From an uncultured Stenotrophomonas sp. (GTDB taxonomy: Bacteria; Pseudomonadota; Gammaproteobacteria; Xanthomonadales; Xanthomonadaceae): 64,000 bases of DNA. The first letter of the stretch is position 1; each line of letters opens with the position of its first letter. Of this stretch, positions 8,640-17,382 are shown piece by piece. The stretch spans positions 310,001-374,000 of the forward strand of contig CAJYNG010000013.1 in NCBI GenBank assembly GCA_913775725.1, in the 5' to 3' direction. The notes under the pieces were generated by a model. That model had not been told where the DNA came from and made no database searches. It saw nothing but the letters and a program-made list of their open reading frames with translations. Made by a program: the position numbers and the translations under genes.

Positions 8640-10160
8640 ATGCCCCGCACTCTCCCCCTCGCCGCTCTGCTGGTGGCCGCACTGGCCAGCACATCCGCCG
8701 CCGCCTCGATCACGGTGGCGCCGCAGAAGCCGTCAATCACCACCGATGCGATGCACATGGCCTACGCCACGCGCTGGGATGAGGCGATCCAGCAGTCACG
8801 CAGCGGCAACACGCTGGGCGCGCTGATCGCGATGGAACGGCTGATGGAAGATCCGATGCTGGATGACTTCGATGCCGAACACCGCGGTCGCGCCGCACAG
8901 GTGGCTGGCTGGACCGCGATGGTGCAGAATAAGCCGGACCAGGCCCGCCGCTACCTGCAGCGCGCTCAGGAAGCACTGCCGGACGATGCACAGATCCTGC
9001 TGACCCTGATGTCGCTGGAGCTTTCCGAGAACAAGCCCTTTCCGGCCACCAGGCTTCTGGTGCAGGCGCTGAAGCATGCCGACGCGCCGCTGCCGCTTGA
9101 GCACCAGGCCATCAACTATCTGCAGTACCGCCTGCGCGACCAGCCGCAGCAGCGCATGGAGCTGCTGCAGGCACTGTTCGACAACGGTTGGAAGAGCGGC
9201 GGCCTGGAGCCGACCGGACTGTGGCTGGCACTGGCCACGCTGCAGGCCGACAACGGCCGGAGCGACGACATCCCGGCCACGTTGGCGCGCATCACCGCCC
9301 CCGCCGAGATCATCCGGCTGCGCAGTGACAAGCGCTTCGATCGCTATATCGACCACAACGATGCCCGCTTCGATCCGGTGCAGGTTGCACAGAAGCACCT
9401 CGACGAACTGCGCGTGTCCGGCCTGCTGGATCGCAAGCTGGATGCACGCATGGCCGAATTCAGCAGCACGCTGCTGATGCTGGACCGCAACGAGGAAGTG
9501 CTGGCACTGACCGATGGCATGGCTGGTGCGGCTGCCGAAGGTGAGTCGCCCTCGGCGGCGGAAGCCGAATGGGTGGCGTGGCTGCTCAACAGCCGGCTTA
9601 CGGCACTGCGCCGGCTGGGACGCACCGACGATGCACTGGCGGCGGCACAGCAGGCCGCCCGCATCGGCGCACTGGGCCCGGACGGCATCGAGCATCAGTT
9701 GAATGTCAGCTTCGTGCTCACCTCGCTGGGCCGCATGCAGGAGGCTGCGCAGACGGCAAGCGACATCCAGGGCCTCGCCGGCTACGGCAAGGCTGCACAG
9801 GCCCTGGTGCAGTTCGCCGCCGCGCGCGAGCGGGGCGATGCCAAGGCGATGGACGCCGCGCGCGAAGTGATCCTTGCCCAGCGCAACGACGCACGCCTGT
9901 TCCATCGCGAGATGCTGCTGGACGAAGGCAACCTGGAGGGCGCAGCGGCGGTGCTGATCGAACAGCTGCGCTCACCCGATGACCGCGGCGAGACGCTGGC
10001 CAGCCTGCAGGACATGCGTACCTATCCGTCGCTGCCGGGTGACGTGAAGATCGATGCGGCCTGGCGTGCCCTCAAGCAGCGCGCGGACGTACAGGCCGAG
10101 GTCGCCCGCGTCGGCCGCATCGAACGCTACGAACTGGTCAGCAGCTCAACCTCGCGCTGA
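8640..10160 (+). CDS. Secreted TPR-type repeat protein
   Basis: The 506-residue product has a signal peptide (MPRTLPLAALLVAALASTSAAA) and then an all-helical body with tetratricopeptide-like pairs, for example AGWTAMVQNKPDQARRYLQRAQEALPDD and LTALRRLGRTDDALAAAQQAA. TPR proteins act as protein-binding scaffolds; the partner is unknown. The gene is divergent from the NHL/M23 gene (165 bases between starts). The start at 8640 was chosen because the upstream ATG at 8541 adds 33 residues with no signal character. A palindromic repeat dimer 11 bases after the stop probably ends the transcript. Confidence 0.8.
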   Translation: MPRTLPLAALLVAALASTSAAASITVAPQKPSITTDAMHMAYATRWDEAIQQSRSGNTLGALIAMERLMEDPMLDDFDAEHRGRAAQVAGWTAMVQNKPDQARRYLQRAQEALPDDAQILLTLMSLELSENKPFPATRLLVQALKHADAPLPLEHQAINYLQYRLRDQPQQRMELLQALFDNGWKSGGLEPTGLWLALATLQADNGRSDDIPATLARITAPAEIIRLRSDKRFDRYIDHNDARFDPVQVAQKHLDELRVSGLLDRKLDARMAEFSSTLLMLDRNEEVLALTDGMAGAAAEGESPSAAEAEWVAWLLNSRLTALRRLGRTDDALAAAQQAARIGALGPDGIEHQLNVSFVLTSLGRMQEAAQTASDIQGLAGYGKAAQALVQFAAARERGDAKAMDAAREVILAQRNDARLFHREMLLDEGNLEGAAAVLIEQLRSPDDRGETLASLQDMRTYPSLPGDVKIDAAWRALKQRADVQAEVARVGRIERYELVSSSTSR

Positions 10161-10171
10161 GCGGATTCTGT

Positions 10172-10230
10172 GTAGAGCCGAGCCCATGCTTGGCTGCAAT
10201 TGGCGCAGCCGAGCATGGGCTCGGCTCTAC
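10172..10230. repeat. SMAG/REP palindrome dimer (head-to-head hairpin)
   Basis: GTAGAGCCGAGCCCATGCTT and its inverted partner AGCATGGGCTCGGCTCTAC enclose about 15 bases. It lies between convergent genes (TPR protein and lytic transglycosylase) and could form a long hairpin acting as a bidirectional terminator. Confidence 0.85.
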
Positions 10231-10258
10231 AACGCCACGTGCAGGCAGCACCGTCCGC

Positions 10259-11035
10259 CTAGCGCGCCGGCACCTCGGTACGGATGCCCATCGCTTCACG
10301 GTAGCGCGCGTACAGCGCCATCACCTTGTCCACATAGGCCAGGGTCTCGGCATAGGGCGGCACGCCCTTGTAGCGGGTGACCGCGCCGATGCCGGCGTTG
10401 TAGGCGGCAGCTGCCAGCGGCCGGTCACCGTTGTAGCGACGCAGCAGCGCGCGCATGTAGCGGGCGCCACCATCGATCGACTGCTGCGGCGAGAACGGAT
10501 CATTCACCCCGTACTCCTGCGCGGTGTCCGGCATCAACTGCATCACGCCCTGCGCGCCCTTGGTCGAGACCGCCAGCGCATCGAAGTTGCTCTCGGCATG
10601 GGCGATCGCGCGCAGCCACGCGTCATCCACGCCGGTGGCCTTGGCGGCGGCCTTGAACTGTTTGGCATGCTGGGCCAACTGGGGCTTGCCGACCTTGCCC
10701 AGGCCTTCGTGGGCAGGCTCACCCGGCGGCGTAGCCACGGTGAACTTCAGGAACACTTTCGAGCCGGGCAGGTTGCGGGTGGAATAGACCAGCACGCCGT
10801 CCTGCTCGCGCTCGTACAGTACGCCGCTGAACACGCCCATGTTGCCCCACAGGTTCGGGGCCTGGATGGCGTTGTCGTCGATTTCCTTGGCGGTACAGCG
10901 CGAGCCGGGTTCCGGGGCGGTCGCCAGGCTGACGGTGTTGCCCTGCACACAGCGGTAGACGGTGCGCGCGGCGGCATGCCCGGGCCACAGGCAGGGCAGC
11001 AGCAACAGCGCAAGCAGGAGAGGGCGACGGGACAT
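10259..11035 (-). CDS. Lytic transglycosylase (SLT family 1)
   Basis: The 258-residue exported enzyme cleaves the MurNAc-GlcNAc bond of peptidoglycan. It has a signal peptide (residues 1-22), a short N-terminal region with two Cys (YRCVQGN, SRCTAKEI) and a C-terminal SLT domain with every expected motif: IAHAESNFD with the catalytic Glu, KGAQGVMQLMPDTA, AAYNAG and YAETLAYV. The length fits the small soluble or lipid-free SLT group. A SMAG dimer at its 3' side separates it from the convergent TPR gene. I cannot tell whether it serves general wall turnover or a secretion apparatus. Confidence 0.9.
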   Translation of the reverse strand: MSRRPLLLALLLLPCLWPGHAAARTVYRCVQGNTVSLATAPEPGSRCTAKEIDDNAIQAPNLWGNMGVFSGVLYEREQDGVLVYSTRNLPGSKVFLKFTVATPPGEPAHEGLGKVGKPQLAQHAKQFKAAAKATGVDDAWLRAIAHAESNFDALAVSTKGAQGVMQLMPDTAQEYGVNDPFSPQQSIDGGARYMRALLRRYNGDRPLAAAAYNAGIGAVTRYKGVPPYAETLAYVDKVMALYARYREAMGIRTEVPAR

Positions 11036-11110
11036 GGCGGCCGGATCATCCGGCCGCGCCCGCTAATGCTGGGTGAATGGGGGTCGGCAGGGCTGCGCCC
11101 TGCACCCGTG

Positions 11111-11133
11111 GTAGTGCCGGCCGCTGGCCGGCA
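11111..11133 (+). repeat. SMAG/REP palindrome (GTAG-TGCCGGCCGCTGGCCGGCA)
   Basis: Monomer of the most frequent GTAG palindrome subtype in this window, in the gap between the lytic transglycosylase start and the permease stop. Confidence 0.85.
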
Positions 11134-11175
11134 ACCTCAACAGCAACGGCAACGGCCGATTTCCTGCGAGGAGGC

Positions 11176-11214
11176 GGGGTCGGATCCCGTTGCTGAGCAA
11201 CGGGCTCTGACCCC
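11176..11214. repeat. Palindromic repeat GGGGTCGGATCC...CTGACCCC
   Basis: A 39-base inverted repeat: GGGGTCGGATCCCGTTG, then CAACGGGCTCTGACCCC. A close copy is found at 62839-62879. It lacks the GTAG head and seems to be a different dispersed palindrome family. Confidence 0.7.
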
Positions 11215-11260
11215 ACTCCAGAAAGATCTCTGGATCAATCAATGGAACGAAAACGCCGGG

Positions 11261-12634
11261 CTACTTCGCGGTCCTCCGACGCACCCAATACCCCACGCCC
11301 AGCAGCACGAACCACGCCGGGCTGGCGATCAGCGCCTGGCGGGTGTCGGCCTGCAGGCTCAGCAGCACCAGCACGGCGGCGAAGAACACCAGGCAGGCCC
11401 AGCACATGGCAACGCCGCCAGGCATCTTGAAGATCGAGGCAGCGTGGCGCTCCGGGTAGCGACGGCGATAGGCCATGTAGGCCACCAGGATCAGCGACCA
11501 GACGAAGATGAACAGCACCGTCGCCAGCGTTGTCACCAGGGTGAAGGCGGTCACCAGGTTCGGAATCAGGTAGATCAGCAGCGTGCCACCCAGCAGGCAC
11601 AGGCAGGAGAACAGCAGGCCACGGGCGGGCACGGCGGCGCGCGACAGTTTCGACAGCCCGCGCGGGGCGTGGCCCTCTTCGGCCAGGCCGTACAGCATGC
11701 GGCTGGTGGAGAAGATGCCGCTGTTGGCCGAGGACGTGGCCGAAGTCAGCACCACGAAGTTGATCAGGCTGGCGGCGGCGGGAATGCCGGCCAGCACGAA
11801 CAGCTGCACGAACGGGCTCTTGTCCGGCACCACCTGGCGCCACGGGGTGACGGCCATGATCGCGATCAGCGCCAGCACGTAGAAGATGATGATGCGCACC
11901 GGGATGGAGTTGATCGCCTTGGGCAGGTTGCGCTCGGGGTCGGCGGTTTCGGCGGCGGTGGTGCCGACCAGCTCGATGCCGACGAAGGCGAACACCGCAA
12001 TCTGGAACCCGGCGAAGAAGCCGACCAGGCCCATCGGGAACATGCCGCCGTCATTCCACAGGTTCGACAACGACGCGGTGTGGCCGCTGGGTGAAGTGAA
12101 GCCCCACGCCACCAGCCCGGCGCCGGTGATGATCAGTGCGCAGATCGCCACGATCTTGATCAGCGCGAACCAGAATTCCATTTCACCGAACAGCTTCACC
12201 GTCACCAGGTTCAACGACAGCAGCAGCATCACGCAGGCCAGCGCCGGCTTCCAGGCTTCAAGCCCGGGGAACCAGAACTGTGCGTAGGCAGCAATCGCGA
12301 TCACATCGGCAATGGCGGTCACGATCCAACAGAACCAGTAGGTCCATCCACAGAAGAAGCCAGCCCAGGGGCCGAGCAGGTCGGTGGAAAAATCGATGAA
12401 GGATTTGTACTGCAGGTTGGACAGCAGCAGCTCGCCCATCGCGCGCATCACGAAGAACAGCATCGCGCCGATGATCAGGTAGACGAAGACGATGGACGGT
12501 CCGGCCAGGCTGATGGTCTTGCCCGACCCCATGAACAGGCCGGTGCCGATGGCACCGCCGATGGCGATCAGTTGCAGGTGGCGGTTGGACAGGCTGCGGC
12601 GCAGGTGCTCGGGGGGCGTTGCGGGCTCGGTCAT
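11261..12634 (-). CDS. cycA: Amino-acid permease, D-serine/D-alanine/glycine transporter type
   Basis: The 457-residue inner-membrane protein has about 12 transmembrane segments and the signature of the amino-acid transporter family: RHLQLIAIGGAIGTGLFMGSGKTI at the start, then FVYLIIGAMLFFVMRAMGE. The regions SFIDFSTDLLGPWAGFFCGWTYWFCW and WNDGGMFPMGLVGFFAGFQIAVFAFVGIELVG are very like E. coli CycA, so proton-coupled uptake of glycine and D-amino acids is the best guess. The exact substrate is inference. It stands alone and is divergent from the EAL gene. Confidence 0.85.
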   Translation of the reverse strand: MTEPATPPEHLRRSLSNRHLQLIAIGGAIGTGLFMGSGKTISLAGPSIVFVYLIIGAMLFFVMRAMGELLLSNLQYKSFIDFSTDLLGPWAGFFCGWTYWFCWIVTAIADVIAIAAYAQFWFPGLEAWKPALACVMLLLSLNLVTVKLFGEMEFWFALIKIVAICALIITGAGLVAWGFTSPSGHTASLSNLWNDGGMFPMGLVGFFAGFQIAVFAFVGIELVGTTAAETADPERNLPKAINSIPVRIIIFYVLALIAIMAVTPWRQVVPDKSPFVQLFVLAGIPAAASLINFVVLTSATSSANSGIFSTSRMLYGLAEEGHAPRGLSKLSRAAVPARGLLFSCLCLLGGTLLIYLIPNLVTAFTLVTTLATVLFIFVWSLILVAYMAYRRRYPERHAASIFKMPGGVAMCWACLVFFAAVLVLLSLQADTRQALIASPAWFVLLGVGYWVRRRTAK

Positions 12635-12863
12635 GGGCGCGGAAAGGGGCGGGCGAAGCGTTCGACGGTAGTCCTCCGCGGCGCGGAGCGCCAGCGCAGG
12701 ACGACCCGATCACGTCAAACCTGGCCGCTTTCATCACAATGTGACCCAATACCGGATTCGTCCCATTCCACCCGGCCCGGCGCCATGCTCAGATAGCCGC
12801 ACCTGCCCAAGGACCGGCCCCGCCCATGCACCCTGCCCTGCCCGCCCCGCTGGAGCTCCGGCC

Positions 12864-14480
12864 ATGAGCCGGCTGCGCGTGATCATCGGCGGCACCGCGC
12901 TGGCGCTGCTGGCTGCGGCGCTGCCGATCGCAGTGATGGCCTATGCCACTTGGGACCGCACGATCAGCGTCGAACAGCAACGGCTGCACGACATCGCCCT
13001 GCGCACCCTGCGCCGTTCCGATCTGTCCTACCACGAGGCGCTGGCCGCGCTGAAATCGGCCGAGGCCAGTACCGCCTCGGGCTGCGATGAGGAACACATC
13101 CGGCGCATGCAGACGCTGGTAATGACCACGCCATCGGCCGACCAGATGGGCTACTTCGAAGGCGGCAAGCTGCGTTGCACCTCGTGGGGCCCGTTCCGCT
13201 CCGACGTCAGCCAGCCCAGGGCCGACCACGTGACCAGTGACGGCGCCGGCATCGCGGTGGACGTGCGGCCCGAAGCCAGCGGCCGTCGCCAGGTGCTGTC
13301 GATCCTGTACGGCTCCTACGACGTGCTGGTCGATCCGCGCCGCTTCGTCGATGTCATCGTGGATCCGCATGTCCGCCTGGCACTGGCCAGCCCGGATGGG
13401 CGCCTGCTGGCCAAGCAGGACGGCATGGACACGGCACTGCTGGAGACCCTGCTACGCAATCCCGGCGAAGGGCTGGACCAGAACACGCTCTACGCCACCG
13501 CCCGTAACGAGGAATGGCTGGCGATCGCCACCACGCCACGCACTGCGCTCGCCGCCACCTTCCGCCAGCAGGCCTGGCTGTTCGTGCCGCTGGGCATCCT
13601 GCTGGCAGCCGCCGGCGCCGGCCTGGTGATCTGGCTGTCGCGGCGGCGCCTGTCACTGCGTGGCGAGCTGGCCACCGCCATCCGTCGCCGCGAGCTGTAC
13701 CTGCATTACCAGCCGATCATCGAACTGGACACCGGCATCTGCGTTGGCGCCGAGGCCTTGATCCGCTGGCAGCGCCCGGACGGCACCCAGGTGCGGCCGG
13801 ACCTTTTCATTCCACTGGCCGAAGAGGCCGGCATGATCGCCGCGGTCACCGACCTGGTGATCGAGAACGTGGTGCGCGACATGCGCGAACTGCTGGTGGC
13901 CGACCGCAGCGCACACATCGCGATCAATCTGGCCGCCGAGGACATCAGCAGCGGCCGTGCCTTGCAGATGATCTCCAAGCACATGGCCGGCAGCGGCATC
14001 CTGCCGCAGCAGATCTGGATGGAGGCCACCGAGCGCGGCTTCCTCGACCTGGATCGCGCCCGCACGATGCTGGCGCAGGCACGCCGTGCGGGTCACAGCG
14101 TGGCCATCGACGATTTCGGCGTGGGCTTCTCCAGCCTGCAGTACCTGGAACAGCTGCCACTGGATGCGCTGAAGATCGACAAATCGTTCATCGATGCGAT
14201 CGGCACCGAGAGCGCGACGAGCCCGGTGACACCGCACATCATCGACATGGCCAAGGAGCTGGGCCTGTGGGTGGTGGCCGAGGGCGTGGAGACCGAGGCG
14301 CAACTGGCCTACCTGCACAGCCGGCACGTGGAGTTCGGGCAGGGCTGGCTGTTTTCGCGCCCGCTGCCCCGTGATGAGTTCGTGGCGTTCCACCAGAAGC
14401 GGCAGCAGCGATACGGCGCGGCGCGGGAGCACATGCAGAATCCGCGCAGCGTGCCGATCGAGCGTGAGGGAGTGGAGTAG
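12864..14480 (+). CDS. CSS-motif EAL-domain cyclic-di-GMP phosphodiesterase
   Basis: The 538-residue membrane protein breaks down cyclic-di-GMP. A first membrane segment (residues 5-28), a periplasmic domain and a second segment (about 232-255) lead to a cytoplasmic EAL domain with an intact core: EALIRW at 297, INLAAEDI, EATERGF, DDFGVGFSSL, LKIDKSFID and AEGVET. The periplasmic part has Cys74 (SGCDEE) and Cys105 (in CTSWG), matching the CSS-type redox sensor in which a disulfide formed in the periplasm controls activity. The ATG at 12864 is chosen because it opens directly onto the first membrane helix. It is a single gene, so its target pathway (motility or biofilm) is not shown by context. 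Confidence 0.9.
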   Translation: MSRLRVIIGGTALALLAAALPIAVMAYATWDRTISVEQQRLHDIALRTLRRSDLSYHEALAALKSAEASTASGCDEEHIRRMQTLVMTTPSADQMGYFEGGKLRCTSWGPFRSDVSQPRADHVTSDGAGIAVDVRPEASGRRQVLSILYGSYDVLVDPRRFVDVIVDPHVRLALASPDGRLLAKQDGMDTALLETLLRNPGEGLDQNTLYATARNEEWLAIATTPRTALAATFRQQAWLFVPLGILLAAAGAGLVIWLSRRRLSLRGELATAIRRRELYLHYQPIIELDTGICVGAEALIRWQRPDGTQVRPDLFIPLAEEAGMIAAVTDLVIENVVRDMRELLVADRSAHIAINLAAEDISSGRALQMISKHMAGSGILPQQIWMEATERGFLDLDRARTMLAQARRAGHSVAIDDFGVGFSSLQYLEQLPLDALKIDKSFIDAIGTESATSPVTPHIIDMAKELGLWVVAEGVETEAQLAYLHSRHVEFGQGWLFSRPLPRDEFVAFHQKRQQRYGAAREHMQNPRSVPIEREGVE

Positions 14481-14489
14481 GACGGCGAA

Positions 14490-14675
14490 CGGCAGGGCGC
14501 CTCGTGGTGGGTCGCGGACAGCTATCCCTGGGTTGGCCGGGACGGTCGGGTTCGCGGGGGACGCCGTAAACCCATCCATGGGGGCTTGGCCGCGGCATCC
14601 ATGCCGCGGACACCCCCGCGAACCCGACCGCCCCGGCCTCCGACAGATCCCGCAGCGTCCCACCACGGAATCAAC
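14490..14675. repeat. Long palindromic intergenic repeat, copy 3
   Basis: Outer arms CGTGGTGGG (from 14501) and CCCACCACG (near 14658) enclose GACGGTCGGGTTCGCGGGGG and its inverse CCCCCGCGAACCCGACCG, and inside is GGACGCCGTAAACCCATCC as in copy 1. No gene is visible. It is followed by ordinary GTAG palindromes. Confidence 0.75.
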
Positions 14676-14713
14676 AGAAGAAAGCAAAAGCAAACGCGGG
14701 TCGCTGCGCTCGG

Positions 14714-14771
14714 TGGATCCACGCCATGCGTGGATGGCGTGGACCACGGTAGTGCCGGCCGCTGGCCGGCA
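14714..14771. repeat. Two short REP palindromes
   Basis: TGGATCCACGCCATGCGTGGAT (14714-14735) and GTAGTGCCGGCCGCTGGCCGGCA (14749-14771) stand next to each other before the end of the convergent MFS gene. Confidence 0.75.
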
Positions 14772-14794
14772 CCTCCGTAACGTTTGACCTGCGC

Positions 14795-15979
14795 CTACGC
14801 CCAGGCCTTCGGCCGCGCCAGCAGCCATGCAGCGCTCACCGCCAGCAGCAGCAACGGCAGCCATCCCAACTGGTTCGGGCCGCCCGCCTGCAGCAGCACA
14901 CCCCCTGCAACGCCACCGGCAGCAATGGCCAGGTTCCAGCCGGTCACCAGCATCGACTGCGCCAGATCCGCGGCGGCACCTGCGCGACGTGCCAGTGCGG
15001 TCTGGAACAACGTAGGCACCGCGCCGAAGGCCACGCCCCACAGGATCGTCGCCAGCAGCAGCGGCGTCGCTTGGCCTGGCCACAACAGCAGGGTCAGCAC
15101 CGGCAGGATGAAACCGATCACCGCCGCCCACACCAGCGTGCGCAGATGACGGTCCACGCCCCAGCCGGCAATGCCAATGCCGGCGATGGCGGCCACGCCA
15201 AAGGCCAGCAGCAGGCGGTCCAGCCACGGGCCGGCACCCGCCTCCACCGCCAATGGTTCGATGTAGGTGTAGAGCACGTTGTGCGCCAACACATACAGCA
15301 CCATCACCAGCAGCGCGCTGCGCACACCGGGCATGCGCCAGACCGCGCCCAGCGACGTGCGCTGGCCGGCACCGGCAGCGGGCAAGGCTGGCAGCGCCCA
15401 GCGCGCGTAGGCCAGCAGCCCCACGCTCAGCACGCTCATCAACGCGAACGCCCAGCGCCAGCCGATCTGCTGGCCCAGCAGCGTGCCGGCCGGCACCCCC
15501 AGCGACAGCGCCAGCGGTGAACCAACCATCGCCACTGCAATCGCGCGGCCCTGCAACGAGGGCACCACCATGCGCGCGGCGTAGCCGGCCACCAGCGACC
15601 ACAGCAGGCCACCACACACGCCGGCCAAGAAACGTGCGGCCAGGATCAGCGGGTAGCTGCTGCTCAGTGCGGTCAGCGTGTTGACCACCACGAAGCCAGC
15701 GATGGCGGCCAGCAACAAGGGGCGCCGTGGCAGGCGCTGGGTCAGTGCGGTCATCGGCAGTGCGGCCATCACCGAGCCCAGTGCGTACACGCTGACCAGC
15801 TGGCCGACCGCCGCATCACTCACCCCGAGGCTTTCGCCCATCGGCCGCAGTACACCGGCCGGCAGGGTCTCGGTCAGCAGCGTGATGAAGCCGCCGCCGG
15901 CCAGCGCCAGCAGTCCCGCCCACGGCAGGCGCGTGGCTTCACCGGCCGGGCTGGCCGCATCGATGGCATGGCCGCTCAT
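14795..15979 (-). CDS. MFS transporter (sugar/drug efflux, SotB/AraJ-like)
   Basis: The 394-residue inner-membrane protein has 12 predicted helices in the DHA1 arrangement. It starts with TLLTETLPAGVLRPMGESLGVSDAAVGQLVSVYALGS, a typical opening of the arabinose/isopropyl-galactoside efflux branch, followed by the MFS motif LTQRLPRRPLLL after helix 2. The ATG overlaps the stop of the upstream serine hydrolase gene by four bases, so both proteins are made from one message. Export of a small molecule by proton antiport is the family role; the substrate is unknown. Confidence 0.88.
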   Translation of the reverse strand: MSGHAIDAASPAGEATRLPWAGLLALAGGGFITLLTETLPAGVLRPMGESLGVSDAAVGQLVSVYALGSVMAALPMTALTQRLPRRPLLLAAIAGFVVVNTLTALSSSYPLILAARFLAGVCGGLLWSLVAGYAARMVVPSLQGRAIAVAMVGSPLALSLGVPAGTLLGQQIGWRWAFALMSVLSVGLLAYARWALPALPAAGAGQRTSLGAVWRMPGVRSALLVMVLYVLAHNVLYTYIEPLAVEAGAGPWLDRLLLAFGVAAIAGIGIAGWGVDRHLRTLVWAAVIGFILPVLTLLLWPGQATPLLLATILWGVAFGAVPTLFQTALARRAGAAADLAQSMLVTGWNLAIAAGGVAGGVLLQAGGPNQLGWLPLLLLAVSAAWLLARPKAWA

Positions 15980-17154
15980 CGCACGGTCTCCAGATCGGCG
16001 TACACCGCATCACGCAGCTCATCAACGAAGGCACCGTCCATGCCTTCGTACAGGGTGTTGGTCAGCGCCACCACGCTCAGCCCACGCGCAGGGTCGACGA
16101 ACCAGCTGTGCCCATAGGCACCGCCCCAACGCCATGTACCTACGTTCTGCGGCGTGCCGCTGGCGGCGGCGTCACGCAGCACAGCAAAGCCGAGCCCGAA
16201 GCCCCAGCCGGCCGGTTCCGGCGGCCCCTGTTCGCCTACCTGCGGGGTGGCCATCTGCGCTGCCAGTGCGGGCGGCAGCAGATTCGAAGCCCGCACATCG
16301 CGCAAGGCCTCCAGCACCGCCATTACGTCATCGGCGGTGCCGACCAGGCCAGCGCCGGCCGAAGGGAAACGGCTGGCATCGGTGGCACGCGCGAGGCTGT
16401 ACTCGATGCCGACCGTACCCTCGAACGGAGCGACCACCTCGCCTTCCTGCAGGCGATGCGGCTGCGGCGCGTCGCTCACATAGGGCGTAGCCAACCGTGC
16501 CGCGTCGCGTGCCGCAAATGCAGTGTCGCGCAGCCCCAAGGGGGCGGCCAGCAAGCGCTCGTACAGTGCCTGCAGGGTTTCACCCGTCGCTGCTTCGGCC
16601 ACGGCACCGGCAACGTCCACGCCCAACGAGTACAGCCATTGGCTGCCGGGGGCGAACAGCAGCGGTGCCTGGCCGATACGCTGCACGTTGTCCGCCAGGC
16701 TCATGGGATTGGCATCCAGGCCATCGCTGACGCCAGCGCGTGCATATGGGCCGTCGACGTCGGCTTCCAGGAAGCGGTAGCCCAGCCCGCTGCTGTGGCT
16801 GAGCAGCTGGCGCAGGCTGATCGCTGGCGTGCTGCCATCGGCCAGCGCCGGGCGGAAGTCCGGCAGCCAGCGCTGCACCGGTGCATCCAGGTCGAGCACG
16901 CCCTCGGCCACCAAGCGCAGGATCACCGTGGTCAACAGCGGCTTGCTCACCGAGGCCAGCCGGAACAGCTGATCGCGTTGCATCGGCATGGCCGACTCGC
17001 GATCGGCCAGCCCGGTCGCGCTGGCGTGGCGCAGCACACCGTGCTCGCGCACCAGCACCACCGCACCGACCAGGCGCTGCGGGTGCACCTGCTGCAGCAG
17101 CCGCTGCACCGAAGGCAGCGTCGGCGCGGGTTCAAGGGAAGGAGCGGCATTCAT
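15976..17154 (-). CDS. Serine hydrolase, beta-lactamase/penicillin-binding-like family
   Basis: The 392-residue protein belongs to the class C beta-lactamase-like group. The active-site SxxK is SVSK in RLASVSKPLLTTV, and the second motif is the Tyr of WLYSLGVD. Family members hydrolyse esters or amides, often not beta-lactams. No signal peptide is visible, which argues for a cytoplasmic esterase. The ATG at 17154 was chosen over one at 17310 because the extra region is short of coding character. It is translationally coupled to the MFS gene and divergent from a LysR regulator, which likely controls the pair. Confidence 0.85.
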   Translation of the reverse strand: MNAAPSLEPAPTLPSVQRLLQQVHPQRLVGAVVLVREHGVLRHASATGLADRESAMPMQRDQLFRLASVSKPLLTTVILRLVAEGVLDLDAPVQRWLPDFRPALADGSTPAISLRQLLSHSSGLGYRFLEADVDGPYARAGVSDGLDANPMSLADNVQRIGQAPLLFAPGSQWLYSLGVDVAGAVAEAATGETLQALYERLLAAPLGLRDTAFAARDAARLATPYVSDAPQPHRLQEGEVVAPFEGTVGIEYSLARATDASRFPSAGAGLVGTADDVMAVLEALRDVRASNLLPPALAAQMATPQVGEQGPPEPAGWGFGLGFAVLRDAAASGTPQNVGTWRWGGAYGHSWFVDPARGLSVVALTNTLYEGMDGAFVDELRDAVYADLETVR

Positions 17155-17382
17155 CGCGGGAATCCGTGGGGAGAGGCCCGCCACGTTAGGCAGCACGGCG
17201 CAGCGCAAAAAGCCGGTTGCCGCTCCGGGCATCATGGACCGTGCAGTCCGCAATCGGCATGATGGCCGGAACTGCAAGGCCGCAACGGTCCCCACGCCAC
17301 CCCGCACCACAGTGTTGCGATGGCGGAGCCGCCCGCTACGGCCGCGCCAATCTACCCTGCCGCTTTCATCGCCCGCACGCCC

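Noticed and set aside
13653-15617. 654-residue minus-strand frame across the EAL gene end, the long palindrome and the MFS gene
   Set aside because: It crosses two real genes in other frames and a repeat region; no start site or domain.
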